Positions 53,478 through 63,835 are shown, numbered from the stretch's first letter. The stretch is 64,000 nt of DNA from Acinetobacter populi (GCF_002174125.1 NZ_NEXX01000004.1:275844-339843); one strand, 5' to 3'. Notes: generated by a model from the letters alone, not told the origin. Made by a program: numbers and translations.

Positions 53478-55097
53478 ATGAGTGAGCCTTTAAACGCTTC
53501 CACATTACAATTGCCAACATGGCTCCAACCTTCATTACTGCAAGGCATGTTACGTGGGATCGAGCGTGAGAGTTTGCGAATGCAGGCCAATGGTTTTTTA
53601 TCCCAGCAACCGCATCCCGATGGCTTAGGTGCAGCACTGACCCACCCTTATATCACGACCGATTATTCGGAAGCTTTATTAGAGTTTATTACACCACCCA
53701 AGCGTAGCATTCCAGAAGCACTGGATTTTTTACAAGATTTACATGCTTTTACTTATCGCCAACTGCCAGAAGGTGAAAGTTTATGGTCTTTGTCCATGCC
53801 CTGTATGTTAGATCGCGAAGAAGACAATATTCCGCTTGCACAATATGGCAGTTCCAATATTGGCAAATTCAAAACCTTATATCGTCATGGCCTAGGAATT
53901 CGCTATGGTCGCCGGATGCAAACTATTTCCGGGGTACACTATAATGTATCATTTCCAGACCAATTATTTGAACAGTTACAACAACAAGAAAATGATAGCG
54001 CATTAAAACAGCTCAGTTTGCAAGATTATCGTAGCCATCGTTATTTTGGCTTAATCCGTAATTTTATCCGTAGCATTCCCATGGTGATGTATCTGTTAGG
54101 CGCCAGTCCAACTGTCTGTCGCTGCTTTGTCACTGGTCGGGAGCACAATCTACAGCCATTAATCGCAGGCACTTTATATTTGCCAGAAGCAACGGCTTTA
54201 CGAATGGGTCGGTTGGGTTATCAAAACTCTGCTCAGCGTGCGCTCGGCATTCATTACAACGACCTACCCGGCTATTTGCAAGGCATGCGTAATGCGATTT
54301 ATACACCTTATCCAGCCTTTCAGGCATTAGGACTAGACGATGCCCATGGCAATCCAATTCAAATCAATGACCATATTTTGCAAATTGAAAATGAATATTA
54401 CAGTTTGATCCGTCCAAAGCAGCCACCTCAGGGCAATGAAACGCCATCACAGGCACTAGAAGCGCGTGGCGTTGCTTATGTCGAGTTACGTGCTGTCGAT
54501 GTCAATCCTTATAGCCCGATTGGTATTAGTACGGACAGTGCCGCATTTTTGGAAGTATTGGCGCTGTACTGCCTGATGAGCGATAGTCCGGACATCTCTG
54601 AACAGGAACAGGATCTAATTGATCAGAATCAGGCAAATATCGTCAATACAGGTCGTAGCCGTGATTTAAGTATTGAGATGCCAAATGGTCCGGTTAATTT
54701 TCATGACTGGATTGCACAGCATTTACATCGAATGCAGGATTTAGCCGTATTATTGGATGAGGCACATCATACCAACTTATACACTGCCGCCATTGAACTG
54801 ATGCAACAACGCTGTGATGATGTTGATCAAACCCTTTCCGCACAAATGCTGAAACAAACTACGACATTCGGTGGCACCTGGAATTTTGGTGCTCATCTGG
54901 CAGAACAATATAAATCATTTTATGCCAGCCATCATCTTGATCAAGCATCTTTGCAACACCTTGAACAGGCGGTACAAGACTCCCGCCAACAACAACAGTT
55001 ATTAGAATCTCAACCTCAACCCAATTTTTGTGAATATTTAAGACCCTATCGTAATTTATCTCATCACTATGGGGCGGAGAATAAACAATGCAGCTAA
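53478..55097 (+). CDS. gshA: Glutamate-cysteine ligase
   Basis: 539 residues from ATG 53478. GCS type 1: [109 protein letters not shown], and [17 protein letters not shown]. It makes gamma-glutamylcysteine, the first step of glutathione synthesis. Its end overlaps dsbB by ten bases, so the two are cotranscribed. Confidence 0.96.
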   Translation: MSEPLNASTLQLPTWLQPSLLQGMLRGIERESLRMQANGFLSQQPHPDGLGAALTHPYITTDYSEALLEFITPPKRSIPEALDFLQDLHAFTYRQLPEGESLWSLSMPCMLDREEDNIPLAQYGSSNIGKFKTLYRHGLGIRYGRRMQTISGVHYNVSFPDQLFEQLQQQENDSALKQLSLQDYRSHRYFGLIRNFIRSIPMVMYLLGASPTVCRCFVTGREHNLQPLIAGTLYLPEATALRMGRLGYQNSAQRALGIHYNDLPGYLQGMRNAIYTPYPAFQALGLDDAHGNPIQINDHILQIENEYYSLIRPKQPPQGNETPSQALEARGVAYVELRAVDVNPYSPIGISTDSAAFLEVLALYCLMSDSPDISEQEQDLIDQNQANIVNTGRSRDLSIEMPNGPVNFHDWIAQHLHRMQDLAVLLDEAHHTNLYTAAIELMQQRCDDVDQTLSAQMLKQTTTFGGTWNFGAHLAEQYKSFYASHHLDQASLQHLEQAVQDSRQQQQLLESQPQPNFCEYLRPYRNLSHHYGAENKQCS

Positions 55098-55582
55098 GCT
55101 ATCGTATGGTTAATGCCATCCTCCTTCTCGGTAGTATTGTCGGTATATCTTTTGCACTTTATCTCGAGCATGTACAAGGGCTCAATCCTTGTCCGCTTTG
55201 TATTTTCCAGCGTGTAGGTCTGATTGTCATGGGCTTGATTGCGTTAATCGCCCTGCTGCACAATCCCAGAAAATCATGGCTAAAACGTGGTTATGCGCTG
55301 CTCTCCACCCTTGCCATTGGCTGGTCGGCTGGTGTGGCTGCACGACATGTCTGGCTACAACATTTACCAAAAGATCAGGTACCTTCTTGTGGTCCTGGAC
55401 TGGATTACCTAGTAGAAGCTTTGCCCTTTAAACAGGTCTTACAGCAAGTGCTTACCGGTTCTGGTGAATGTGCAGAAATTGACTGGTCATTTCTAGGTCA
55501 ATCCTTGCCGTTCTGGTCATTATTATTCTTTAGCGCATTATTATTGATCAACCTTTGGCAACTGTTTAGAAAATATAAATAG
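55088..55582 (+). CDS. dsbB: Disulfide bond formation protein DsbB
   Basis: 164 residues, four membrane helices. The first periplasmic redox pair is C35-x2-C38 ([10 protein letters not shown]) and the second is C101 and C128 ([16 protein letters not shown] ... [14 protein letters not shown]). It reoxidises DsbA and passes electrons to quinones. It overlaps gshA, an informative pairing of thiol-redox genes. Confidence 0.95.
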   Translation: MQLSYRMVNAILLLGSIVGISFALYLEHVQGLNPCPLCIFQRVGLIVMGLIALIALLHNPRKSWLKRGYALLSTLAIGWSAGVAARHVWLQHLPKDQVPSCGPGLDYLVEALPFKQVLQQVLTGSGECAEIDWSFLGQSLPFWSLLFFSALLLINLWQLFRKYK

Positions 55583-55592
55583 CCTGGGCGTT

Positions 55593-55629
55593 TGTTGACA
55601 CTTGTTATATGATTTATAAAATGTCAACA
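55593..55629. promoter_or_regulatory. 8-bp inverted repeat between dsbB and the methyltransferase gene
   Basis: TGTTGACA-21 bases-TGTCAACA. The left arm contains a perfect TTGACA (-35-like). Either an operator spanning a promoter or a hairpin after dsbB; there is no T run. Confidence 0.35.
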
Positions 55630-55709
55630 GACCCTAATATCAGATGCAAATCTATTTTGTTGCACTTGATCCTATTACAACAGAAAAAGAAACCAGAGCG
55701 CATAACAAG

Positions 55710-56366
55710 ATGACCGATGAAACGCTAGTCAAAGAAATCGCTGCCCAGCTTCGCAATCCGCAAGGACAAAAAGGCATTGAAATGGCAGAAATGATGAATC
55801 AAACCAATATTGCCATGACCTTGCATAGTATTGCCTGCCTAGATATTGAACCTCATCAAAGTATTCTGGAGTTGGGACATGGTAACTGTGGTCATCTGGC
55901 ACATTTACTGGCACAGCAAGAAGGATTGCACTATACCGGACTGGAAATTTCCGCTTTAATGCAACAAGAAGCTATCCGTTTAAACCAATCCTTTATGACG
56001 CAAAAACAAGCCGAATTTCTACTTTATGATGGTTTAAACCTGAACTTTGCTGAGCAACAATTCGACCGTATTTTTAGCGTCAATACGCTGTATTTCTGGC
56101 AACAACCCGTCGCACTTTTAAATGAATTATATCGGGTCTTAAAACCGCATGGTTTGCTCAACCTGACCTTTGCACAAAAAGACTTTATGCAACAATTGCC
56201 ATTTACCCAATATAACTTTGAACTCTACGATCTGGAAAAGTTAGAGCATCTGGTGAGTCAAACCACTTTTCAGATTAAAACCTATTCAATACAACAGGAT
56301 GTGGTAAAAAGTAAAATGGGTGATCTGGTTGAACGTGAATTTATGACGGCGACGCTCTATAAATAA
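55710..56366 (+). CDS. SAM-dependent methyltransferase (class I)
   Basis: 218 residues from ATG 55710; a longer start at 55644 is possible but gives atypical sequence. Rossmann motif I is SILELGHGNCGHLAHLLAQ, motif II follows with YTGLEISALMQQEAIRLN, then FDRIFSVNTLYFWQQPVALLNELYRVLKPHGLLNLTFAQ. Small-molecule methyltransferase of the Methyltransf_11 type; substrate unknown. Confidence 0.85.
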   Translation: MTDETLVKEIAAQLRNPQGQKGIEMAEMMNQTNIAMTLHSIACLDIEPHQSILELGHGNCGHLAHLLAQQEGLHYTGLEISALMQQEAIRLNQSFMTQKQAEFLLYDGLNLNFAEQQFDRIFSVNTLYFWQQPVALLNELYRVLKPHGLLNLTFAQKDFMQQLPFTQYNFELYDLEKLEHLVSQTTFQIKTYSIQQDVVKSKMGDLVEREFMTATLYK

Positions 56367-56530
56367 ATCTTGATGGAATCTCCATAATTCCTTCATCAAC
56401 AAACCATTCATCAGCATAAAACAGCATACAGTCTAGATCAAAAAGCGTTATGCTTAAGAAACATGCTTATCTTTGCAATAAGAATGAAGATAAATGCAGT
56501 AAAACTTTTGCTATAGGGAGTAAAAATTCC

Positions 56531-57091
56531 ATGCACAACATCGTAAAAGGGCTACTACTGGGCAGTGTTGTGATGTTTACAGGCTGTGCCTCTGTCCCAC
56601 AACAACCAAAAACATTCAATCAGCTTGGACAGTATCAGGAAATTCCTTTAAATGCTTCAAGCTATCGTGTCAGTTTCAAAGCAGATGGTAATTTGTCTTA
56701 TGGCAATGCCGAAGAAATTACATTATTAAAATCTGCACAAATTACCGTACAACAAGGTTTTGATTTTTTTAAAGTCATCGATGATCCAAGCAATCGCTTA
56801 ACACGACAACCACCGCGTCAGGCTGTTGTTTATCCAGATCGAGGATATTCGCCATTCTATGGCCCTTATGGTCGTTTCTATCGCCCATACTGGAATGATC
56901 CTTTTTTTGATATGCCTTATGTCGTGAATGTTGATCCAATTGAAGTATCATATACCATTCAGATGTTTAAAAAAGAACAGGCTCCCGCAGATGCCTTTGA
57001 AGCCAGACGTATCCTACAAACACTGGGTGCAAAATATGGCTTGACCACAGACGGTACAGTGATTGTACCGCAAAACAAAAATTCACCATAA
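56531..57091 (+). CDS. DUF4136 lipoprotein
   Basis: 186 residues from ATG 56531, downstream of AGGGAG. Lipoprotein signal MHNIVKGLLLGSVVMFTGC (Cys 19). The DUF4136-like body includes YRVSFKADGNLSYGNAEEITLLKSAQITVQQGFDFFKVIDD and a YSPFYGPYGRFYRPYWNDPFF aromatic/proline-rich stretch. Probably anchored in the outer membrane, facing the periplasm. Function unknown. Confidence 0.82.
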   Translation: MHNIVKGLLLGSVVMFTGCASVPQQPKTFNQLGQYQEIPLNASSYRVSFKADGNLSYGNAEEITLLKSAQITVQQGFDFFKVIDDPSNRLTRQPPRQAVVYPDRGYSPFYGPYGRFYRPYWNDPFFDMPYVVNVDPIEVSYTIQMFKKEQAPADAFEARRILQTLGAKYGLTTDGTVIVPQNKNSP

Positions 57092-57109
57092 ATGTAAGAA
57101 TAATGGCTT

Positions 57110-58411
57110 ATGAATACAGCAACAGACGTACCCAATTTAAATAAATCCAAACGCCTGGCCACCATGGCACTGATTATCGCAGTGCTGTGCTGGATTGCCC
57201 TGATGATTGCGGTCAAGGTCTTACCAGAATATGCATGGCTAATTCATATTCTTATGCTTTCGGCGGAGGCAGGGGTGGTCGGTGGCTTGGCAGACTGGTA
57301 TGCCATTACCGTGTTATTTCGTAATCCATTTGGAAAATTACCCTTACCCAAGTTATTACGTGATCATACCGAGATCATTCCCCGTAATAAGGCTCGTATT
57401 GCCGAATCCATGGGACGTTTTGTTCAGGAAAACTTTTTATCCCCGACTATTGTGCGAAATAGTCTGGCAAAAACCGATATCAGTTTATCGGTAGGAAACT
57501 GGCTGAGTGATGCACAAAACAGTCAAAAAATCGTGGAATTTGTACAGTATGGTGTGCCCAAGATTTTTGAATTTGTGGGTGAGCAGCAAATCAGTAAGTT
57601 TATCCAGCAAAATAGTGTGCAATGGGTTAAAAATACGGATATTAACCGTATCAGCAGTGAAATGTTACGTGCAGTACTGGACAATGACTTCCATCAAGAT
57701 GTGTTGCAACGTGGGCTGGATATGGCACATCAATGGGTCAAAACCCATCCCGAACAAACCTATCAAATCACCCAGCGTTTATTCGATGAACTCGGTGTTG
57801 GTAAACTTGCCAAAGGCGCGACCTTTATCGGCATTGATGTCCAGCAACGCACCATTAATTCCTTTATTAACAAAGTTGAGCAGATTCTTGCCAACCCTGA
57901 ACATCCCTATCGGCAAAGTATCGAGCAGGCTGCACGAAAATTAATGCATGAACTAGCCAATGATGAAAGTGAAACCAGCCTACGTCTAAATGCTGGCAAA
58001 AATGCCTTATTGGATAGTCCGCAATTACTGAATTTTATCGGCAGTTCGGTTGCAATTTTATGTGAAGCGATCACACACGACTTACAACAACCCCAGTCCG
58101 GAATCGCAGCCAACCTACATGCAGTCATTATTCAACTGGGGCACAATATCGAAAAAAATACAGCGGTCCGTGAAATTTTTAACGAACGCATCAGCAGTAT
58201 CGCCACACAATTGAGTGCCGATTATAGTGATAAAATTATTACTTTCATTAGCGAACGAATCCATGAATGGGATTCTACCGAGATGATTGATAAAATTGAA
58301 AGTGAGGTCGGTGGTGATTTGCACATGATCCGCGTCAACGGTGTAGTCGTCGGTGCATTTATTGGTTTAGTACTGGGGATTATTCGCGCCCTGTTCGAAA
58401 ATTTCATTTAA
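57110..58411 (+). CDS. DUF445 family membrane protein (YjiN-like)
   Basis: 433 residues. Helices lie near the N-terminus (MALIIAVLCWIALMIAVKVLP and LIHILMLSAEAGVVGGLADWYAITVLFRNPFG) and at the C-terminus (VNGVVVGAFIGLVLGIIRALFENFI), with a long helical soluble middle. The AGVVGGLADWYAITVLFR motif is the family mark. Function unknown. It starts 19 bases after the DUF4136 gene and ends 20 before the aminotransferase gene; an operon of three is likely. Confidence 0.9.
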   Translation: MNTATDVPNLNKSKRLATMALIIAVLCWIALMIAVKVLPEYAWLIHILMLSAEAGVVGGLADWYAITVLFRNPFGKLPLPKLLRDHTEIIPRNKARIAESMGRFVQENFLSPTIVRNSLAKTDISLSVGNWLSDAQNSQKIVEFVQYGVPKIFEFVGEQQISKFIQQNSVQWVKNTDINRISSEMLRAVLDNDFHQDVLQRGLDMAHQWVKTHPEQTYQITQRLFDELGVGKLAKGATFIGIDVQQRTINSFINKVEQILANPEHPYRQSIEQAARKLMHELANDESETSLRLNAGKNALLDSPQLLNFIGSSVAILCEAITHDLQQPQSGIAANLHAVIIQLGHNIEKNTAVREIFNERISSIATQLSADYSDKIITFISERIHEWDSTEMIDKIESEVGGDLHMIRVNGVVVGAFIGLVLGIIRALFENFI

Positions 58412-58430
58412 TTTTTATTCTGGAATCCAT

Positions 58431-59582
58431 ATGTTTGCAATTGACAGTAAATTTCCTCAGGCGGAAACCACGATTTTCACGATTATGAGTGAACTTGCCG
58501 AACAATTGCAGGCCTTAAATCTTTCTCAGGGATTCCCCGACTTTGCTCCACCTCAAGCCCTACTTGATGCCTTTAAACATGTACCAGACCATTTGCATCA
58601 GTATGCGGCAGGAAATGGCATTTTGCCGCTCAGACAAAAAATCAGTGAACAATATCAAGATTTGCACCAAATTAGCTTTGATCCCATTGATGAAGTGACC
58701 ATCAGTGCTGGGGCAACCATTGCCATTTACTGTATTATTCAGGCATTTATCCATAGCGGTGATGAGGTGATCATCTTTGATCCCAGCTATGACAGCTATG
58801 CACCTTCGGTACAGCTTGCCGGTGGGAAATCCATTCACCTGCCGCTTCAAGCACCAGACTTTCGGGTCGATTGGCAACAATTTAAAGATGCCCTAAGTAA
58901 TAAAACCCGTATGGTAATTGTGAATACCCCACATAATCCCACTGGACAGGTTTGGTCAAAACAGGACTGGCTCACACTGATTGAATTGATTCGGGATAAA
59001 AATATTCTAGTGTTGTCAGATGAAGTCTATGAGCATCTGATTTTTGATGGCTTAACTCATTATTCGGTCATGGATTTTCCAGAACTTCAAGATCGCGCTT
59101 TTGCAGTCGGTTCATTTGGCAAGAGTTTTCATGTCACAGGTTGGCGTACAGGTTATTGTGTGGCCAAAGCACCACTGATGCGTGAAATGCGGCAGGTCTA
59201 TCAATTTGCCAATTTCTGTGGAGTACATCCCTGCCAAATCGCCCTAACCGAGTTTATGACGCAACATCCCGAGCATTTAAGCCAGCTCAGTCCGTTTTAT
59301 CAGAACAAACGTGATTATTTTTTACAAGGCTTACAAAATTCTCGCTTTAAAAGTGTGGCAAGTTCAGGCACCTATTTTCAATTGGTGGATTATTCCGAAA
59401 TCCGTGATGATTTGAATGATAGCGAGATGTGTCAATGGCTTGCCCGAACACATAAAATTGTAGGAATCCCTATTTCCGTATTCTATCAACAACCACCCAA
59501 AACACTGCGTTATGTACGGTTTTGTTTTGCCAAAAAAGAACAAACACTGGCACAAGCCATCGATATTCTATCGCAATGTTAA
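58431..59582 (+). CDS. PLP-dependent methionine/kynurenine-type aminotransferase (YbdL-like)
   Basis: 383 residues, fold-type I class I/II. Seen: LNLSQGFPDFAPPQALLDAF, YAAGNGILPLRQKIS, TISAGATIAIYCIIQAFI, FDPSYDSYAP, VIVNTPHNPTGQVW, LSDEVYEHLIFDG, PLP lysine in VGSFGKSFHVTGWRTGYC, and C-terminal LRYVRFCFAK with the carboxylate-binding Arg. The QGFPDF start and FGKSFHVTGWR match E. coli YbdL, which prefers methionine, glutamine and aromatic amino acids. Confidence 0.9.
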   Translation: MFAIDSKFPQAETTIFTIMSELAEQLQALNLSQGFPDFAPPQALLDAFKHVPDHLHQYAAGNGILPLRQKISEQYQDLHQISFDPIDEVTISAGATIAIYCIIQAFIHSGDEVIIFDPSYDSYAPSVQLAGGKSIHLPLQAPDFRVDWQQFKDALSNKTRMVIVNTPHNPTGQVWSKQDWLTLIELIRDKNILVLSDEVYEHLIFDGLTHYSVMDFPELQDRAFAVGSFGKSFHVTGWRTGYCVAKAPLMREMRQVYQFANFCGVHPCQIALTEFMTQHPEHLSQLSPFYQNKRDYFLQGLQNSRFKSVASSGTYFQLVDYSEIRDDLNDSEMCQWLARTHKIVGIPISVFYQQPPKTLRYVRFCFAKKEQTLAQAIDILSQC

Positions 59583-59709
59583 TTTGATCCATCTTGGCAA
59601 TAAATGACTTTGATCAATGTCCGTAGATGCGTTTATTTACCAAAGCATACAATGATCAATAGATTAATTCTGTACAATATCCAGCATTTAAAAGCATATT
59701 AAGAACACT

Positions 59710-61077
59710 ATGGCAACACAGGGACAATTACTCAAAGAACGAAAATTATGGAAAGTCTTTTTGATTTTTCTGCTCCCGTTGATCGCCACCAATATTTTAC
59801 AAAACCTAACTGGCACCATTAATACCATATTTGTCGGCCAAATGATGGGGGTGGATGCAATTGCTGCGGTTGCCGTCTTTTTTCCGATTTTATTCTGTTT
59901 ATTGGCCTTTATTATTGGTTTGTCGGCAGGTAGTACTATTTTAATCGGACAAGCCTGGGGCGCAAAGAATTATGAAAAACTGCATATAATTGTAGGCTCG
60001 ACGATTTTTATGACACTCATTGGCGGCATCATTATTGCCGCGCTTGGTGTCTATTTTGCCAGACCAATTCTGGAATTATTGGGTACAGATGCAAAAGTCA
60101 TGCACCTATCTTTGCCTTATGTTCAATGGATGCTGGCCGGAAGCCCACTATTATTTCTATATATTATTTATACCTCAATTTTGCGTGGTGTCGGCGATAG
60201 CATCACCCCATTGATTGCACTCGGTTTAACCAGTGTGATTGGGCTGATTGTTACTCCAGTCCTAATTCAGGGCATGTTTGGTTTTCCCAAAATGGGGATT
60301 ATTGCCCCTGCGGTTGCCACCTATGTCGGTTATGCCAGCGTACTTGTCTTTCTGTTTATCCAGTTAAACCGCAAAAATCATCCACTAAAAATTGATACTG
60401 CCCTGTTAAGCAAAATACGTCATCAACCACAGATGAGTAAACTGATTCTTAAACTAGGCATTCCTACCGGCATTCAAATGGTCACCACTTCCCTTGCCGG
60501 ACTAGTGATTATCGGAATGGTCAACCGCTTTGGTGCAGATGCAACTGCGGCCTATGGTGCAGTGAATCAGGTCCTCAACTATGTGCAGTTCCCGGCCTTG
60601 TCCATCGGTATTGCTGCCTCAATTTTCGCAGCTCAGGCGATTGGTGCCAATAAAATCGAACTGGTAAGAAAAGTGACTCGCACTGCATTAATGATGAACC
60701 TCATCCTGACTGGAAGTCTCATTACACTTGCCTATCTCGGTTCCAAATACCTGATGGCATTATTCATCACCGATCCTCATGTTGTGGCCTTAGGACAACA
60801 GCTTTTATTTATCGTGCTGTGGTCGATCCTGTTCTTTGGTGCAAGCGCTATCTTTGCCTCGATCATGCGTGCCAGCGGTACAGTCATTGCACCGATGCTG
60901 ATTAATATTTTCGCCATTTTGATCATTGAAATCCCGCTGGCATACTGGTTTAGCCATCTTTGGGGGCTCAAAGGCATCTGGATCGGTTATGCAATCTCAT
61001 TTGTGAGTTTATTCCTGCTACAAGGATTGTATTATCAATTCATCTGGAAAAAGAAATCCATTCAACGCCTGATTTAA
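59710..61077 (+). CDS. MATE-family multidrug/Na+ or H+ efflux transporter
   Basis: 455 residues with twelve helices in two MatE repeats (about 15-175 and 240-400). First repeat: LIATNILQNLTGTINTIFVGQMMGVDAIAAVAVFFPI, GLSAGSTILIGQAWGAKNYEKL; second: IPTGIQMVTTSLAGLVIIGMVNRFGADATAAYGAVNQV. It is not AbeM; the N-terminus and loops fit the DinF/other MATE branch. The drug range cannot be read from sequence. Monocistronic. Confidence 0.9.
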   Translation: MATQGQLLKERKLWKVFLIFLLPLIATNILQNLTGTINTIFVGQMMGVDAIAAVAVFFPILFCLLAFIIGLSAGSTILIGQAWGAKNYEKLHIIVGSTIFMTLIGGIIIAALGVYFARPILELLGTDAKVMHLSLPYVQWMLAGSPLLFLYIIYTSILRGVGDSITPLIALGLTSVIGLIVTPVLIQGMFGFPKMGIIAPAVATYVGYASVLVFLFIQLNRKNHPLKIDTALLSKIRHQPQMSKLILKLGIPTGIQMVTTSLAGLVIIGMVNRFGADATAAYGAVNQVLNYVQFPALSIGIAASIFAAQAIGANKIELVRKVTRTALMMNLILTGSLITLAYLGSKYLMALFITDPHVVALGQQLLFIVLWSILFFGASAIFASIMRASGTVIAPMLINIFAILIIEIPLAYWFSHLWGLKGIWIGYAISFVSLFLLQGLYYQFIWKKKSIQRLI

Positions 61078-61221
61078 CAGGCATTGGGGATAAGACCTCA
61101 AATTCAGGACACAGGCTAGTAAAACAATACGTTGATAAATTGTTAATGTGGAACTTTGCAACTTGATTCTCTTTTAAACATTGGATATAAGATACAGTTC
61201 ACATATTAGCCTTTTCTTGCG

Positions 61222-61734
61222 ATGCAATTGATACAAAAAATTTTCCTGATCATGATTATTTCTTTCTCAACCCTGGTATTGACGGGTTGTAAGGAAACCA
61301 TGGATCAAATTGCATCGGTTGGCCAAGAACAAAGTTCGAAAGATCAGCTCTATACAGATAAACTAAAGACAGACCTCAAAAATTTTGATCAAATTCGTCC
61401 ACAAAACAATCAGGTATTTTTTGATCTGAATGACAAATTAAATAAGGCAACAGCCAAACAAACATCGACAATCGAATTACGCAAAGAATTACAGGATTTT
61501 GCAGATTCATTGCGGAATCAGAATGATAAATTTAAAACCCAAGCTTTTAGTACACCTGAAGTTGCCAAGTTGCGCAATACCATCATGCAACTCAATTATG
61601 ACACGATCCAGATTCTAGACATTATCGATAATCCAAACACAGTAAAAAATCGTTTAACACCCTACTTAAAAAAACAGGAACGATTAATCCATGAATATAA
61701 TAAATTAAGAACTGAGATTGAAAGCAAAATCTAA
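61222..61734 (+). CDS. Hypothetical lipoprotein
   Basis: 170 residues. Lipoprotein signal MQLIQKIFLIMIISFSTLVL followed by TGC (Cys 23). The mature part is helical and charged (KLKTDLKNFDQIRPQNNQVFFDLNDKLNKATAKQ ... IELRKELQDFADSLRNQNDKFK), consistent with a coiled-coil periplasmic protein. No family recognised with certainty. Its stop overlaps the next ATG by one base (TAATG), so it is translationally coupled to an alpha/beta hydrolase. Confidence 0.8.
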   Translation: MQLIQKIFLIMIISFSTLVLTGCKETMDQIASVGQEQSSKDQLYTDKLKTDLKNFDQIRPQNNQVFFDLNDKLNKATAKQTSTIELRKELQDFADSLRNQNDKFKTQAFSTPEVAKLRNTIMQLNYDTIQILDIIDNPNTVKNRLTPYLKKQERLIHEYNKLRTEIESKI

Positions 61735-62360
61735 TGACCTCACCACTACATCTACATTTTCTAGCAGGTGCCTCGGGTGATCCCAGTTTTTGGGAAACAG
61801 TGGCTCACCACCTGCAATCGCATTATCCAAATTATACCTTACAAGCCTATCCTGCTTTTGCAGGACATCCCAATCCGAAAAATATTCAAAATTTTGACCA
61901 ACTATGTTGTTGGGTGGTGGACCAAATCCAGCAACCGAGTATCGTCATTGCACAATCCATGGGCGGTATATTTGCAATTCAGGCAGCCTTACAAAAACCA
62001 CATTTGATTAAAGCCTTGGTCTTATGTGCAACTTCTGGCGGTCTAGATTTAACGCCCTTTCAGGTCAAAGACTGGCGACAGGACTATCAACAATTATTAC
62101 CGGAAGTTCCCGACTGGTTTATTCAGACAAACATTGATTTAAGCCCGGAGTTTCATCGCATCAACATACCGGTATTATTATTATGGGGAGATGCTGATGA
62201 GATTAGTCCTGTTACGATTGCCGAATATTTACAACAACAGCTTCCACATGCCGAGTTAAAAATCATTCCTTCCGGACAACATGATTTTGCTAAAATACAT
62301 GCCGATATGGTTGCTTCCCATAATCAAAACTTTCTGATAAAACATATTGATGACGTTTAA
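61734..62360 (+). CDS. Alpha/beta hydrolase
   Basis: 208 residues. LHFLAGASGDPSFWETVAHHLQSHYPNYTLQAYPAFAGHP, nucleophile elbow AQSMGGIFAIQAALQKP, catalytic Asp region LLWGDADEISPVTIAEYLQQQLP and His in IPSGQHDFAKIHAD. It resembles the BioH/YheT-like small esterase group without a lid insertion. Cytoplasmic, with no signal peptide. Coupled to the lipoprotein gene upstream and 54 bases before dtd. Confidence 0.87.
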   Translation: MTSPLHLHFLAGASGDPSFWETVAHHLQSHYPNYTLQAYPAFAGHPNPKNIQNFDQLCCWVVDQIQQPSIVIAQSMGGIFAIQAALQKPHLIKALVLCATSGGLDLTPFQVKDWRQDYQQLLPEVPDWFIQTNIDLSPEFHRINIPVLLLWGDADEISPVTIAEYLQQQLPHAELKIIPSGQHDFAKIHADMVASHNQNFLIKHIDDV

Positions 62361-62414
62361 AATCAAGTACAGAATATCGCTTCTCTCAACCTTCCCTTAT
62401 CTTGGAGATTTTTC

Positions 62415-62855
62415 TTGCGTGCTTTAATTCAGCGATCCAAATCTGCCAGTGTTACTGTCGATGGTGCAATTATTGCGTCTATTGAACAAGGTCTAGTGGT
62501 ATTTCTTGGATTAGGTCAAAATGACACACTGGAAAAAGGCAAAAAACTGATTGATAAGCTATTAAAATACAGAATTTTTGAAGATGAACAGGGCAAAATG
62601 GGTTGGAATATTGCACAAGTACAAGGTTCAATTTTATTGGTGTCCCAATTTACGTTATATGCCAATACCCAAAAAGGGTTGCGTCCAGATTTTGGCCCAG
62701 CGATGGCTCCGGTACAAGCTCAGCAACTTTATCAACAACTGGTTGATTACTTAAAATCCCAATATGAGCATGTGGTAACAGGTATTTTTGCTGCCGATAT
62801 GCAGGTCGCATTAATTAATGATGGCCCTGTAACCTTTATGCTGGAAGTGGAATAA
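62415..62855 (+). CDS. dtd: D-aminoacyl-tRNA deacylase
   Basis: 146 residues from a TTG start at 62415; GGAG at 62404-62407 is correctly spaced and the N-terminus MRALIQRSKSASVTVDG is family-typical. Signatures are GLVVFLGLGQNDT, NIAQVQGSILLVSQFTLYANTQKGLRPDFGPAM (the SQFTL motif) and the C-terminal Gly-cisPro-like NDGPVTFMLE. It removes D-amino acids (and glycine from tRNA-Ala) from mischarged tRNA. Confidence 0.96.
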   Translation: MRALIQRSKSASVTVDGAIIASIEQGLVVFLGLGQNDTLEKGKKLIDKLLKYRIFEDEQGKMGWNIAQVQGSILLVSQFTLYANTQKGLRPDFGPAMAPVQAQQLYQQLVDYLKSQYEHVVTGIFAADMQVALINDGPVTFMLEVE

Positions 62856-63206
62856 TATTTTGTATCCTAAAAATCAGTGTAAAAATGCTTCTAACGTTTA
62901 ATTTGCTACTATGTTCTTAAATTTATTAATAAACTTCAATGAGTTAATTTATCTTTACAAAAGTTAACATAATTATATGAGCTTTTTCCCAATCTCAAAC
63001 GTCTTAGTATATAGAAAGACAAAAATTGAGATTGAACAGTCTTTGAAACCTCATAAAACTAGAAATGTTTACTTAGAGCTTTTAGAAAGAAATAACCGTT
63101 GATCAACTTAAACTACAAAAAAGTCCATAATCCATGTCGAAAGCCTTACACAACCTCTCCATCCGATCCTCTATGCTAAAAATACATTTTAAAATTATGG
63201 GACATA
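62856..63206. other. 351-base intergenic region dtd / DJ-1-like gene
   Basis: AT-rich. One short frame at 62977-63102 could encode 41 residues (MSFFPISNVLVYRKTKIEIE ...), but it has no good ribosome site and no recognised family. ATCTCAA and TTGAGAT at about 62992-63032 form a loose inverted pair. Nothing else seen. Confidence 0.4.
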
Positions 63207-63752
63207 ATGATGAGCAAGAAAGCACTTTTTATTACTGCAAATTTTGGCGTAGAACAGGATGAATTAATTAAACCGCTGGAGTATCTACAATCCAAGGGTA
63301 TTGAAGCCATTCATGCAGCCATAGAACAAGATCAGGTTCAGACAGTTAAAGGTGATAAAGAAAAAAGCACCAGCTATACCCCACAAACCACATTGGAAAA
63401 AGTGGCATACCAAGATTATGATATTTTGGTAATACCAGGCGGTACAGTCAATGCAGACCAATTACGGATTAATCCTGAGGTACAAAAAATCATCCAATAT
63501 TTTACTGATCAGGGCAAACCGATTGCAGCAATTTGCCATGCACCTTGGGTATTAATTGATGCAGAACGTATCAAAGACAAAAACTTAACGTCATATAAAA
63601 GTGTCAAACTGGATCTGGAACATGCCGGTGGGAAATGGGTAGATGAAACCGTACATCGCTGTAATACTGGCGGATGGGTACTAATTACTTCACGTAATCC
63701 CGATGATATTCCACAGTTCAATCAAGCTATTATCGAAGAACTCGAACGCTAA
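63207..63752 (+). CDS. DJ-1/PfpI family protein (YhbO-type)
   Basis: 181 residues, start at 63207 or the adjacent ATG. KKALFITANFGVEQDELIKPLEYLQSKGIEAIHAAIE, conserved Glu at GVEQDEL, YDILVIPGGTVNADQLRINPEV, nucleophile Cys in AAICHAPWVLIDAERIKDKNLTSY, and the closing strand GGWVLITSRNPDDIPQFNQAIIEEL. Family members act in protein/DNA deglycation or chaperone-like stress defence (activity debated). Confidence 0.92.
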   Translation: MMSKKALFITANFGVEQDELIKPLEYLQSKGIEAIHAAIEQDQVQTVKGDKEKSTSYTPQTTLEKVAYQDYDILVIPGGTVNADQLRINPEVQKIIQYFTDQGKPIAAICHAPWVLIDAERIKDKNLTSYKSVKLDLEHAGGKWVDETVHRCNTGGWVLITSRNPDDIPQFNQAIIEELER

Positions 63753-63796
63753 TTATGGTCTATCTTAATAAAACGCGAATTTAAGCGCAGACTAAA

Positions 63797-63826
63797 AAAA
63801 CCCCCAAGCATCAGCTTGGGGGTTTT
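63797..63826 (-). terminator. Rho-independent terminator of the rRNA operon (also faces the DJ-1-like gene)
   Basis: CCCCCAAGC-atca-GCTTGGGGG with seven A on the left (T run on the minus strand) and TTTT on the right. It lies just past the 5S rRNA on the minus strand and can serve both directions. Confidence 0.93.
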
Positions 63827-63835
63827 GAATAATGA

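Noticed and set aside
62977..63102. 41-residue frame between dtd and the DJ-1-like gene
   Set aside because: No adequate ribosome site, no recognised family, AT-driven composition; kept only as a note in the intergenic entry.
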